A DNA stretch of 64,000 bases from Eucalyptus grandis (GCF_016545825.1 NC_052619.1:39647682-39711681), one strand, 5' to 3'; positions 23,979 to 36,821 are shown, numbered from the stretch's first letter. Notes: generated by a model not told the origin, from the letters alone. Numbers and translations are program-made.

Positions 23979-26900
23979 TTAATACTGGGATGACGGATTA
24001 CAACTAGACTGAAAGTCCAAACATAATATAAGAAAAAGTTCGTGCAAGGGATGGGATACCCAATTGCTTGGAAGAGAGTCTATGTTGTGAGACTTGGCGA
24101 TCCAATTAGCCGCTCGATTGGATTCTCATGCTTCGTATTGCAAGGCAACATTCGGCATTTGGGCTAGCATTTCTCTACAGTCTAGGACAATAGGATGAGA
24201 GGCCCAAGACACTTCATTTTGGTCCAAGATGGAGTCCACGGCTGAGATGTAGTCGCTGGATGCACATAGGGGAAGAGAAGAGTAGATCAGTTCGTGCACT
24301 TGAAGGGAGTTCTGTCAGAGCAGTTCGGTTTCTCCTCAGCCAAAGTAACACCTGTTGGACAGCTAGGGTTTCTCCCATTTGAGCCGATTGAACTCGAAAT
24401 TTTTGCGCAAAACCTCCAATACACACCCCCGCCTCTCATCTGCATATTCCAGCAATGGATCCCTCAAATTTCTCGTCCTGCCAAGAACAATCAACGTTGA
24501 TCTTCAAGGTACCCGGAGCTGGAGGCACCAGTACGCCATTCTGGTTTCGTTGCTTTTGTCTCGTGGGTTTCCATTTCTTGTAGAGTTGTTGAGAGAGAAG
24601 GGCTTCATTAATGATATGTTCTTGTGTTTTTCGCCAACCTTGGAAGATCAAAGCATTGCGGGCTTTCCAGATTAGCCAAAGGGTGGTCGCAAAAATTGCT
24701 TTTTGACTTGCTGTGATGCCAGATTGGAGGTATTCACTCACCCATCAGTCTGTTCTTATTATAGAGGTTGGGAAAATGTCCATGTCGGTATAATAGTTGC
24801 CAAATTTTTCTTGTCCATAGGCAAAGCCCAAAGAGATGTTCGGAGGACTCTGGAAGTTGGTTACATAGTGGGCATGTCGGCTCAGGTATGATTTTTCTCC
24901 GGTATAGGTTGGCTCTGGTAGGGAGGCCTTCGTTACATAAACTCCACATGAAGTGTTTGATTCTGGGTGTCGTCTGTAGATGCCAGATTTTTGTCCAGAG
25001 TTGTTTCGGTACCCGATATGAAGAGGATGCATGGCATTTTGTTATGCTTGTGTTGGCTGCTCGTAATTTATGATACCCGCTTTTGATCTTATACTCTCCT
25101 GAATTATGTCCTGTCCATATTAGACGGTCAGGTCTGGTAAATATGTTGAGTGTGGTTGCTTGAATTTCCTCTGAGATGTGGCTGTCAAAAAGCTCTGTGA
25201 TAATCTAATTTTTCCATGTGTGCGTAGTTGGGTCAATGATCTTTGCCACTAGCTTAGGATCATCTCGATTCGCCGGTCCCTCAATACTTCCTGACATTAA
25301 ACCAACGATCATCTCTCAAGTTGATAGATTTACCATCCCCAACCTCCCATTTCAAATCAGGTTGTAGGGCATCGCGGCCTATTAAAAGACTCTACCAACC
25401 CCAGGATGGTCTGGCTCCTTTTGTAGCAGTCCATAGATTACCGTTAGGGAAGTAGAGGCCTTTAAATATTTTGCTCCACAAGGCCTTAGGGGCTTTCTCT
25501 AATCTCCAGGCTTGTTTTCCCAACATAGCTCTGTTTAATTCCACTAAATCTTTAAACCCCATTCCTCCTTGTTCCTTCCTCTTCTTCAAAACTTCCAAAC
25601 TCTTCCAATGAATACCTTTGTGTTGTGCATTCTGTTTCCACCAAAAGGCTGAGATTTTCCTTTCGATCGCTCGACATATAGATAGAGGTATTTTGAAGAT
25701 ATTCATGGCATATTGAGGTAATGCCTTAACAACCATTTTAATTAGCACATCTTTCCCTGCCTTTGATATTAATTGCTATTTCCATCCCTACAGTTTTCTG
25801 TCCACCCGTGCTATGATCCAATCTAACATCTGTTTTTTAGTTTGACCCTAATCGAATGGTATCCCTAAATATTTCCCAGTTTTTTCTAAAATATGAACCT
25901 CGTTCAGCTACGATATTTTGTTTTAAATCCTGTGGACAGCTGGCTCCAAGAAAAACTCCAGATTTGTTAAGGTTGATCGACTGACCAAATGCAAAACAAT
26001 AACAATTTAGAATATTTGCAAGATTCTGAGCTTCCCTGAGAGTACCATCCAAGAAGAAAATAGCATAATCTGCAAAGAATAGGTGGGATAAGATAGGGTA
26101 GTGTGGATTTAATTTGATACCCTTTAAGGTTTCATCCATGATAGTTGGCCGTTAATTAACACATGAAAGTGGGCTAAGGAGATACAAAATTTGACCATAT
26201 TCACCCATTCCTCATTGAAACCCATCCCCTTCATACAATCACATAAAGAGTCCCACTCAACTCTATCATAAGCCTTCTGCATGTCTAGCTTCAGCACGGC
26301 TTGGAATTTTCTACGTCTCTTTCTAACCCGTAGTTGATGTAGGACTTCTTGAACAATAAAGATATTGTCTTGTATTTGTCGGCCCCCTACAAATGCGCTT
26401 TGTTCCGGGGATATAATGGATGGGAGCCAAGGTTTGAGTCTATTTACCATGACCTTTGTAATGACTTTGTAACTAAGATTGCACAAACTTATGGGTCTGA
26501 ATTCTGTTATGCTCTCAAGATTTGCAACCTTAGGGATAAGTGTAATAAAGTTCTCATTAAGGGCTGTATCAAATCTGCCTTCTTTGAAAAAAGAATCCAC
26601 TAGATTAAATATGTCTTCTTAAATAGTAGCCCACTGACTCTGATAGAACAGACCATTTAAGCTGTCTGATCCAAGGGCTTTTGCTGCCCCCATGGAAGAC
26701 AGCTTGCTCCACCTCCTCCATAGTAATTTGTGTTGTTAACAGCTCATTCATTTCCTCAGAAACAACAGTTGAACAATGCTCTAGAACTGGTTGATAATAC
26801 CGAGAACCCATAGATCTATACAACTCTTGGTAATAAGCTGTTATGTGTTGTTTAATGACACAAGGCTCTCGACTCCACCTATTCTCTTCAATCTTTAGCA

Positions 26901-28021
26901 TCTTGATTTTATTCCTTTGTCTTCTCTGAATTGTTGTAGCATGAAAAAATTTCGAATTCCGATCGCCCCACTTTAACCAGTTGATTCTGGATATAATGCC
27001 CTAATACATTTCTTCTTGGTGCCACAATGAGCTAATTTTCTTAGTGATATTATTGTATTCCTCTGCCCTGTCTGTCTGATTTGCCCTATTAGTGATCTGA
27101 ATGAGCTGATTTCTAAGCTGGTCAATTTGTTTAGAAGCATTTTAAAAAGATTCCCTGCTCCATTTTCTCAAATCCTCGGTTACCGTTTTTGTTTTCTGGA
27201 CCAAAACTCTTTGCTGCCAATTCTCTGACTTCCAAGCCTTGTCTACTACATTTGCACATTCTGGATGATCTAACCAGAAAGCCTCAAACCTGAAGAGTCT
27301 TTGTCTTTTCTGTTCACCTGCATTTAAACATAATAACATGGGACTATGATCAGATCCTATTGCTGGAAATGCAAAGGCTTCAGCACTAGGAAATAAGAGC
27401 CTCTATTCTAGGTTGCAAAAGGCTCGATCAAGCCTTTTTTTAAACTAAATCTTCCACATCTCTTTTGTTTGTCGACGTAAATGCGCACCCCTTGCTTTCA
27501 ATATCTATCAAAGAACATAAGTCAACAAAGTCTCGAAAAGCCGTCATTCGAAATATTTCCGTTAATCTTCGGCCCATCTTCTCCCAATGATATAGCACCT
27601 CATTGAAATCACCAATACAAAGCCAGGGTGCTGTTGTCGATCCATGTCTAGCATAAAGTAGGTTCCAAAGAGATACTCTCTCTTGGAAGTTAGTTGATGC
27701 ATGTAGGAAAGAGATATGCATCTTAGAACTATTTCCAGCCACTCTACATGAAAGATCAATGAACTCTTGGCAACTGTGCTCAATAGTAAGTTGTACCAAG
27801 TCATCCCATAGTAATACCAAGCCTCCCACTGTTTCGATAGGATTAACAGCAAACATAGAAAAAAAATTTAGACTTATTTTGATGTTTTCCACCATCTGGT
27901 ACTGATTTTTGGTTTCCATAAGAAAAACTAGATTAGGTCTCTCGAGAGCCACTAAGGCTCGTAGGTGCTGGACTGTCAAGGGAGAGCCTAAACCTTGACA
28001 GTTCCAGCTTAGCACCTTCAT
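23979..28021 (-). pseudogene. LINE-A ORF2: endonuclease, RT, zf-RVT, RNase H
   Basis: Starts MKVLSWNCQGLGSP at 28021. The APE endonuclease (28021-27440) keeps METK and GDFNE. RT follows with FRPISLCNLSYKVITK (about 26480), SPEQSAFVGGRQIQDNI, LKLDMQKAYDRVEWD, and FADYAIFF near 26070, where the family has FADD. So one catalytic aspartate is Tyr. C-terminal RT/thumb is at 25748-25392 (ISAFWWKQN, KEQGGMGFKDL). The zf-RVT is at 24949-24734 (PTCPLCNQLPESSEHLF). RNase H runs from KINVDCSWQDEKFEG (about 24500) to LPSNWVSHPLHELFL, stopping at 23979. Several stops and frameshifts mean no full ORF2 protein can be made. Confidence 0.85.
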
Positions 28022-29249
28022 GGCTTTCTTGGTGGCTTATTAGGGCTAGCCACCAAAGCCCCTGCTACTTCGCCTTCCCATAGTTGAATTGGCGTTTCCA
28101 GAAATTTGTCCATGTTCACAAGGGTTGTCATACTGCCCTTTCTCTCATACGGGGTGAATCGTTTTATCTTTTTGGATGTTTGTTTTTTTGTACCAGATTT
28201 GGCTACTCCTTGAATCCCCATCTCTGCACCATGCATTAGATGCTCCATTGGTTGTTCCAAGTACTGTTGGATGCATTTACCTTTTTTCTGTGCTACAAGT
28301 TTTGTTGAGATTGATAATTCTGGTGTTGGTTGTATTGTAGGATGATAAAGAAAAATGGCTTGGACGCCATATGTTGATGATTTGTTGTTTGAGTCATCAG
28401 TGGAAGGGATAACCGGTGTCTCAGGGATCTTGTCCTCTTCAGATAAGGTGAGATCTATCTCCCCATAAAAGGTAGTCCAGCAAGGGCCGAACGTTTTCAC
28501 ATCTGCTTTCAACCAAGATCCATAACGTTCCGGTTTATCTTGAGGAAGTCCAGATTCTTCATAGGGAAATGTTGGGTAATAGTTTGCATAATGGCCTATG
28601 TAACCACATGAGTAGCGATAGTGTGGTAGTCTCTCATATTTAAAGTCAATCCACCAATTTCTATCTCACACATGAATGATTGTTCCAATTTTAAGGGGAT
28701 GAAACAGATTCAGCCTTACTCTTGCTTTGCCAATTCTTCGAGAGCTATTATTTCAAGCATCAATTCTAACTTCCTCTACTTCTCCCATTTTTCCAGCAAT
28801 CATGCAAATACAATCCTCCGACATAGCAGCTCTTGGAAGCCCCATTAGATGCACCCAAAAGGAGCAATGTTTGAACTCATAGCAGTGCTCGGGAATGGTA
28901 GGGTCCCCTTCCTGTAGAACTAATAGATTGCTTGAAAAGACCAAGGGCCTGTCTGCATAATTCTTTTATGTTCTTCCTCCGAGTTGAAGATAAATACAAA
29001 GAAACCTGATTCAATCACCTCACACCTTACCTCTTCTACCTTCCAAGCCCTTTTCATTGTATCCCAGAATGCTGGGAAATTAACATTAGGTTTCGAGAAC
29101 AATTTTCCATATAATAGATACTCACCAGCCTATTTGTGTACCTCAGGGATGTAGCCATTCAGTTTTGTGATATCATCCGCTACCCATAAATCTCTCATCC
29201 GTTTACAAAGAGCCAACAATTGGAGATGGTTTTCATGGTTGCCCTCCAT
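28018..29249 (-). pseudogene. LINE-A ORF1: gag-like RNA-binding protein
   Basis: The frame starts MEGNHENHLQLLALCKRM at 29249. It contains the DUF4283-like core (FWDTMKRAWKVEEVRCEVIE, FVFIFNSEEEHKRIMQTGPW, HCSFWVHLMGLPRAAMSED) and a degraded zinc knuckle (CGYIGHYANYY at about 28600) that has lost cysteines. It ends in a basic tail, PNKPPRKP. In-frame stops occur near 29130 and elsewhere. The product would coat LINE RNA. The stop TGA (28020-28018) overlaps the ORF2 start as ATGA. Confidence 0.8.
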
Positions 29250-29650
29250 GGCTGAATGGAGTTGGACACCAAAGTTACAAAGATGCAGTATGAGGAATAT
29301 TGGTTGGGCGAGAAAGGTAGGGTTAGGATTGGGTGCTATGAATGGTTTGGAAATGAATGGAGCTCTGCAGGTTTTGGATTACACTAGAAAAATTGGATTA
29401 AACAAGTTAGGGTTTCAAAGCTAATTTGCGTATTTTGGGTTCTAGAAAAGGAAGAAGGTTGAGCTAATCGGGTGGAGAGGCTATATCCACAGCCATTTCT
29501 CACGAGGAGAGTTGTAGGAGCAATCACTAGAAGGGGATGGAAGAGGGCTCACCTTCAGCGAGAGGGGAAGTTGCCGTCGGGCAGAGAGGAGCTCGCCTTC
29601 AGTAAGAGAGAAGCGCACAAGTTCGATTTGGCAAGTGTGTTCTCCTACTT

Positions 29651-30230
29651 AGATAACCTGATAATTTTCCTCTTTTTTCTGATAGTATAATTTAATTTCC
29701 CTTTATTAATTTCCTCTGTCTAGATCTAGTGCATCTCTCTACTCGTGCGTTCGTTCCTAGTGAAATAAGGGGATTAAATTAATCTTGTTGGCTAACTGTC
29801 AACATCAATTAAGACATCAATTAAGCTTTCTCTCTCTCTCTTCATAAATATTTATACGCACAGTTCTTACTTTGTGTATTTTTATCAATAATTTCTTTTC
29901 ATTATTTAATAATTCAAATATTTTATAAACAAAGACTTGAATTAAAATTTGTAAATACCAAATGTTCCCACACGCATAACGTGCATCGAGTGATAATAAA
30001 AAGAGGAAGATCCCCATTGGAGAAAAGAGGTCCAAATATAATACGGTTTCATTCTCTAGAATCAATTATTTTCTTGGGAAGGTAGTTCGCGATTTTCGAA
30101 TTGTCTTTCAGTTGACCAGGTCTTAAGCGACTTTTTTTCTTATGACTCTCGCCTGCATCGGACTCTTCTCTCCGTTTTCGTTTTCTTTTGTTCTTTTCCA
30201 CATTTTTCAACCACACCCTAACCATAATGC
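29651..30230. other. Intergenic between the two LINEs; shares a leader-like segment with 38.6 kb
   Basis: About 29670-29810 resembles 38605-38800, which precedes the BED zinc-finger exon. Shared blocks include TAGATCTAG, GTATCTCTCTA-like, AAATAAGG and GCTAACT. No coding exon follows here. The rest is AT-rich, with a CT run near 29828. Confidence 0.5.
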
Positions 30231-30236
30231 GCCTTT

Positions 30237-30267
<31 letters not shown>

Positions 30268-30503
30268 GGGTGAAATGTAAGAAATATAATGCTTTGGACA
30301 AACAAGAAACAATGCCAACTTACACTCTGACCGCGCAACAGGAAGAGTGGAAGGGAGTCGAAGGGAAAAACAAAAGAAAGAAGAAAACGCCCACAACCCA
30401 GGCCGAGGCAAATCCAAACCTAGCAAACCTCTACTACACGCTTAAAAGCGGGACCAGAGAACTAGGACGGTACAAAGGCAAGCACCAACAACAATAAGCA
30501 AAG

Positions 30504-33500
30504 CTACCAAGAAAAGACTAAGGGGTCGAAGCCCCAGTTCCTTTGAAGTCTTCTATTTCTTGGGGTAGGAGACACATTCTTGAAGGAGAGAACTTTGTCC
30601 TTGACAACTTTGATCAAATGATTTTTGAGAGCTGACACGAAAACGGTTTCACCCCGAAAGATGATACAATTTCTTTTCTTCCTAATTAGATAACATAGAG
30701 CTCCAAAAGAGAACCTAGCAATTTTGTGAAAGAAATCCTTACCCGATAAAAACTTTAGAGCCCAAGTGGAGGTCTCGGTCCATGGTCTAATTCTCTTAGG
30801 TAGGTTCACCTAGAAGCCCAGAAATAAGCCAGGGTAGCAGTGGTTTGACAGTGAAAGAAAATGTGATCAATAGACTCCAGTTGAGTTGAGCAAAAGGCAC
30901 ATACCAAGTAGTCAATCATACCGTAAGAAAGTATGAGTGATTGAGTTGGCAGGCGCTTCTTGGCAATAAGCCATAACATAAATTGATAACGCGGCACCAA
31001 GGCATTATCCCAAACCAGAGTTGCCCAAGGAACTCGATCTTTTTTTAACTCCGATTACATTCTAGGCCGAAGCAACTGAAAAAAAGGCCCGAAGAATCAC
31101 CTGCACCAAAGGAACCGGTCACGATCATTAGAAAGCGTCAGCAAGGAGAAGCCCCCACTTTCCAGGCGAGATTTAAAGGCCGGGGCAGAAGTGTACAATT
31201 CAGAGACAGCTGCCTTCTTAGATAAACCCGAGTCCTCCATTACAATGGAAGAAACAATTGCGTCCAAAGGACCACACGGAAGCCAATTATCATGCCACAG
31301 ATTTCTGCATTCCGTTGCCAATTTTCCAGCGAAACGACCGGCGAAAGTAGGGCCTAAGCTGCAAGATTTTTTTCCAAGCCCACGAGCATAAGGTTGGTTG
31401 AGGAGAAATCCAGAAATTCACTCTCTTTAAGAAATTCGAGCGAATCCAATGACACCAGAGTGACTCCTTATCAGTAAACAGGAACCAAATGTATTTGAGC
31501 AATGAAGCTCTATTGCAATCTTTAAGGTTTCTAAAAGCCAAGCCGCTCTCAGATTTTGGCATGCAAATATCTAACCACGAGACTTTGGCCCTACCTTTTC
31601 CCAGGGTAGAACATTTCCAAAGAAATTGTCTCAAGATGCGCTCAATATTTAGAAGAACATCAATAGGTAAAGAAAAGATACTGGCCCAAAACGCCTGAAT
31701 GGAATGGAGAACGGACCTTATAAGTTGGAGTCTCCCCGCAAAAGAGAGAAACTGATGAGCCCAAGATTGGACTCTTGCTGTAATATGGTTGATCAACTCA
31801 GTGCAATCGGTCTTGGTCAATCTAGAAGAGATGATAGGAACCCCTAGATACCGAATAGGGAGTTTGCCTTCTTGAAAACCAAATGCAGATAGAATATTCC
31901 TCTGAAGGGAAGAGGAGCCCCCCGATAGGAAAACATCACTTTTGTTTCTGTTCAGTACAAGACCGCTCCAGGAGGAGAACGTGTCTAAGGCTCCTTTTAA
32001 GCATCACCGCCAACTTCCAATCCGCACGATAGAACAAGAAGTCGTGGTCAGCGAAAAAGAGATGGGAGAGTCTTGTAGATTTACATCTCCAGAAAAACTT
32101 GAAATCTTTGACGGAGGTCCTCAGATTAATGATGTCCGAAAAAACTTCCATCACAAGGGTAAATAGATAAGGAGACATCAGGTCTCCTTGCCGGATGCCT
32201 CTGCCACTAGCAAAGAAGCCGTGAAGCTCCCCATTGATAGAGATAGAGAACATAGGCGTGCGAACGCAAACCATGACCGGTTTAATAAACCACTCCGGAA
32301 AACGGAAGGCTAGAAGGGTTAACTCCAAGAAATCCCAATCCACAGTATCATAAGCTTTGCGAAAGTCAACTTTAACGGAACATTTGGGAAGATAAGGATC
32401 AAAGTGAAAACCTGCAAATAGCTCCTGTGCCAATAAAATGTTGTCTCTAATCCTCCTACCTCTGACAAAGGCGTTCTGAGCAGGATTACTAATACTGTTT
32501 AGAACCATAGCAATCCGATTTGCCAAGATTTTTATAATGACCTTATAAATAGTATTGCAGCACACAATAGGTCTAAAATCAGTAACCTCACAAGCATTAG
32601 GTACCTTAGGTATTAACGCCAGAATTGTAGCATTAACTTCTTTCAGGAGACGACTCGAGGAAAAAAAGTCCTTCACAGCCTGAATCACCAAAGGTCCAAC
32701 AATTCTCCAATTGTTTTTATAAAATTCAGTAGTGAAGCCGTCAGGGCTCGGAGCTTTACCTCTTGGAAGAGAAAAAAGGGTGTCTTTAATCTTAGAGTCC
32801 GAGACAGGTGCAGCGATGGAGCAAACCTGGGCATCCGAGAGTGGGCTGCGAATAACCTACTGCAAGTCTTCCAGGGACGGCTTGACAAAGGTAGCATGTG
32901 GGGATAATAGATCCGAGAAAAAAGAGACAAAAACCTGCGACACTCGAGTTGGATCAGAAATGACAGAGCCAGAGGAGTCCTTAATAGAGAGGATTTGATT
33001 GGTGAGGTGTCTTGCCTTCATAGAATTGTGGAAAAATTGTGTGTTGCGATCTCCCTCCTTAAGCCATTTAACTCTTGATTTCTGGCGATAAAAGGATTCT
33101 TCTTGACCACGAAGGTCTATGAAAATATGCCGCTAGCATCTTTCAAGTTCTACAAGATCAACATTATTAGGGTCAGATTGGAGACCAACCTGAGTAGACC
33201 GAAGAGCTTCTCTAACTTCAGTAGTTCTAATAGAGATGTCCGAGAAAGCTTATTGGTTAAGCGATTTGAGGCGAGCCTTTAGAAAAATCACTGGAGAGTT
33301 CTAACTATTGTCCACCTGTGTTTGACAAAAGTGTGCTCTCCATACACCATCGAAATGCAGCAGGAGGTATTGCCGGTGATAAGCTTGAAGCGGCCATGAA
33401 TAGCCTGAGCACTAGTAGAGATAAGATCAAAATTTGCAAAATCCAAGTTCCACCCGAGCCAAATTCTACCACGCGGGGCACAATCATAGTTGGCAACCCA

Positions 33501-33668
33501 CTTCCATCCTCTTAGCAAGGTAAAAGATATGGAATCAAAAAGCGATTCAAGAACTTTAGTCTCAAAAAGCCCTACTAGACACAACTTGTTTGAAGAAACA
33601 AACTTTCTAATTTCCGCACGTCTGATGGGATTCAACATGCCTCTTATATTCTAGAAGCCAAAAAACAT
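30504..33668 (-). pseudogene. LINE-B ORF2: endonuclease and reverse transcriptase
   Basis: The first ATG (33668) is followed by a TAG where the family has a Trp before NIRGMLNP. Endonuclease remnants are at 33638-33288 (KLCLVGLFETKV, WKWVANYD). RT is at 32930-31936: FRPIVCCNTIYKVIIKIL, NAFVRGRRIRDNILLAQEL, VDFRKAYDTVDWDFLEL, GRGIRQGDLMSPYLFTLVME and FADHDFLFY, with the second catalytic Asp changed to His. Downstream come the LPIDVLLNIERILRQFLW region (31820-31290), the zf-RVT-like VCAFCSTQLESIDHIFFHC (31000-30806) and a terminal domain ending NRRLQRNWGFDPLVFSW. It is heavily frame-broken. Confidence 0.82.
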
Positions 33669-33687
33669 TAGGAGGGGGAACAGGGAC

Positions 33688-35106
33688 TTACCTCCTCTTG
33701 GAGGCCTTGCGACTAGTAGAAGTCGCCTTAGGAACAGCCGAAGGGAGCGGTGTAGGAGGGTCCGGTGGAAGTAACAAAAGTTGGTCCTAAATGCTTATAA
33801 CCACCTTAGGAGAACTCGGGCCTTTTGAGGACAGGGGTCTATCTGAGAGCAGATCATCATCACTTAGAGCAACCAATCTACTCACACTACAAATCTCATC
33901 CACATCCGAATTATGGTGAGAGCCAACAGGGGATGAGAGACCTGACTTTTGCTGGGATCGCCCTTGGTTAGCTCTAATAGTAACCTAAGAGGAGATTTTC
34001 AGAGGCTTGGAGCTTACCACAGTAGCTAGGTTCAACAGTAGAGGGGACTTCGGTTTCAAGAATTGCCCCCCTTCATTGGGCGGGGCAAGACTGAAGGAAG
34101 CTTCATCCTTGGCTGGAGACTGCCTTTTCTTCTTATTCTTGACCTTCTTCCAACCCAAATCAGCAAGAATAGGATCAAAAGAGTCCTGAGGCAAAGTCAC
34201 CGGGGCTATAATCTTATCTTTCACCCGAACCAGACGGTCCAACAAGAAGGATGCTGATGGGATCAGGGACTACAGGCAACGGCATCTGTGGTGTAGCCAA
34301 AGGTAAAACAGGGGCCAAAGAGGCCTCAACCACCACTTGCTGAGCAGGGGCAGTATCTAGCGGAGAGGGAAGAAGCGTATCGCAACAAGAACAGGACGAA
34401 CTCCGGATGTAGAGACCAAAGGTTGTGCTTCTGAGGCATGAGCAGAAGGTTTTTCCATAGATGGAGGGCACTTGTGACCAAAAATTCCGCAACTCGAGCA
34501 GGCAACTGGCCTCCATTCATATTCAACTCCAACCTCAATGGTTTCTCCTTCATGTTCTAGCTCAATTGAGTCACACAAAGGTTGATCAGCAGTTATCTCA
34601 ACGCAGACCCGCGCAAACGACATTGCCTTCAATTGTTCAGTTCGATGATCCACTTATAATGGTTTCCCCAAAGCACTAGCCACTTTACAAATGGATTGTG
34701 CTAACCAGAAAGAGTAGGGCAACTTCGTTAGCTTCACCCATACTGACACTGAAAGCTGAACGGCTTTCTTGAGCTCCAAACCAAGGGTCCATTGCTGCAG
34801 AGCTAGAAGAATTCTAGCAACGGTTATAGGGCCGCCTTCAAGAAGTTTCCGCCTAAAGTCCCTGTCCGAGATATGGAGAAGGAAGGATCCTTGTCCATTG
34901 GACATGATCTCAAATAGGTTTGGTCCCAAGCTTTTTTTAGAGCCTCCTCAACAACTTTAAATGGGATGCGTCGCCCAAGAAAGTAACCCAATAAGCAGTC
35001 GTGTAGCTTAGGATCTGCCGCTTGTAAATCTTGCTCTGTCATAACAATGACCGTTTGTTGTTCCCGAAAGTCGAAGGGGTATATTCCAGCTCGTACCCTT
35101 TAGCCA
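33688..35106 (-). pseudogene. LINE-B ORF1: gag-like protein with zinc knuckle
   Basis: Starts MAKGYELEYTPSTF and runs through changing frames: LLGYFLGRRIPFKVVEEALK, FLLHISDRDFRRKLLEGGPI, QLSVSVWVKLTKLPYSFW, SFARVCVEITADQPLC and the knuckle CSSCGIFGHKCPP (about 34500-34470). A Lys/Arg-rich end stops at 33688. This is the plant L1 ORF1 layout (DUF4283 plus CCHC-type knuckle). Frameshifts occur near 35040 and 34660. Confidence 0.75.
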
Positions 35107-35576
35107 TGATCTTCACAACTGCAACCCAAGTGCGAGGGTTTGCCTTACAAGCCTCTCTTCTTAGCTGAGGACGTTTCAAGCGCGACCTACCCTTACTACG
35201 AGTTCTAGCAGCAGCCAGAGCTTGAAGGGGTTGCGCATCGCCACTACCAGACACAACAAATGGATTCGAGGTTCCAAGATTCTGGTCATTCACTGGAGCA
35301 CTAGCCAATAACAAGATCTCAGCAGCACAACCCTGAGTCCATCAATCCCAGTAGAATGAAACAAACCAGAGTAGCCCGATAAACCCTACCCGCAATTCGC
35401 CATAAACGATTCGGGAAAAGGGACTTACTAGGCGCCGAGAGAGGGGGCAGTCGCACTAGCTGGGATGGAATGCTGAACTAGCAGGAGGAATCCGTCGAAG
35501 GCGAACAATGAAGATTAGACCAGACAAACAGCAGATGCGAAATTAGCTCTCACCTCCAAGAAATTGCCTTTTCTCT

Positions 35577-35784
35577 TTCAGATTTTTTGTACCTCTAATG
35601 TCTGAATAGTTCAGACCTAGACAGGTCCTTAAACTATCCCGTTTATCGGAGTCAACTCCAAACGTAAAATGAGATAATGATAAATCGCTGGGGGTTAATT
35701 AACCAATTAGGGAATAGTGCCTTTTCTCTTTTGTCCCTTTGTTCTCCCCTTTTCTTTCGTACAACTCTCTCTTCTTTTCCAGCT

Positions 35785-35820
<36 letters not shown>

Positions 35821-36821
35821 TGGTTCTCTACCCAAACCCTTAATGAAGACTAATTGGTGTACGATGACATTGAGCACCATCGTCGACCGATCAAGTTCGC
35901 TAAACTCAAGTCATCAACGGACTGACTATCCTTGTTTGAACAGGAGCTTGCACCAACGTGGCAGGAAAATGAAAACAAAAACTCAAGCAAGAACTCGTTG
36001 ATTTTCTAAGATTTGGTCATAAGTATCGATGATAAGAAACTTTAATAGAATGGAAGCACTCCCAACAAGAAAACCCAGGTGATCAAATTCAATTCACGGC
36101 AGATGACGTGATTTTAATAGTCATTCTCTATAACAATCACAATAGCGATGCAGCAATTTTGACCGCAGCAATGAGACGTCTCTTGATGAAGCAGAGGAAT
36201 CCATCAATCTATTACTTTGTTATATCATCACTAAAAAAAATTTACCTAATTTAATTTACAATTGCATCATTTACGTGACAATTCAAAATACGATCTAACT
36301 AAATGGAATAGATAGAATCTCACTCAATCGAAATGCTAAACAGAAAATGGAATAATTAGATTAGAATCTGACTTGACATTCTAGGAAAACAGGAATTCTT
36401 TCTGATAAATTTTTAACTTATAACTAAAACATGTAATGTGTTTCTAGCTGATGTCTCCCGTTTTCCTTTCTTGCCGACTAGCTCTATACGTAAGGACCGG
36501 GTCATGATGGTGTGAATGCTTCGCCGGGGAGTCTCGACTAAAAGCAGCCTCCCTCCGACCGAGATTTCCTGCTTTTCACCTTTTGCTTTTCACACTAAAT
36601 CTTTGCTGAAGATATGGTCATTCATCATGAGGGTTTGCTGCAATTTCTCCGCTACCGTGTCCTTCCTGACCACGTTCTTCTCCTCATCAGAGCAATCCAC
36701 CGAAGCCCACCGACAGTTCCACTTGCGCTCTTCTTTTATTTCAAGTCTTTTTCAGCTTTCCCTACTTTCGGTTCCGCATGGCCCGACCATGTCCCCTCGT
36801 CCTTATCTCAGTGTTCAATTA
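35577..36821. other. Intergenic with a 34-bp T tract
   Basis: Contains an uninterrupted T-run at 35786-35819. Otherwise no supported gene; short frames at 36516-36898 are pyrimidine-rich without a recognisable domain. Confidence 0.5.

Larger units (their letters stand above)
23946..29637 (-). mobile_element. Full-length L1-type LINE (LINE-A), RNase H-bearing
   Basis: A 5.7-kb non-LTR retrotransposon on the minus strand. It has a 5' UTR (29637-29250), a gag-like ORF1, and an ORF2 with APE endonuclease, reverse transcriptase, zf-RVT and RNase H. A short 3' UTR ends in a poly(A) tail (T-run at 23944-23956 on the plus strand). A 13-bp duplication on both sides shows the insertion is complete and fairly young, though its ORFs carry stops and frameshifts. 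The RNase H domain places it in the plant L1 lineage that acquired this domain. Confidence 0.9.
30242..35565 (-). mobile_element. Second L1-type LINE (LINE-B), older copy
   Basis: A minus-strand LINE of about 5.3 kb with ORF1 (35106-33688) and ORF2 (33668-30504). GCCTTTTCTCT at 30231-30241 and 35566-35576 is a likely 11-bp target duplication. The tail on the minus strand reads A7 followed by a (GA)n microsatellite (30242-30261), as if the poly(A) end had evolved into a simple repeat. A second GCCTTTTCTCT at 35720 leaves the exact 5' border open. No RNase H domain was recognised, unlike LINE-A. Confidence 0.75.
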
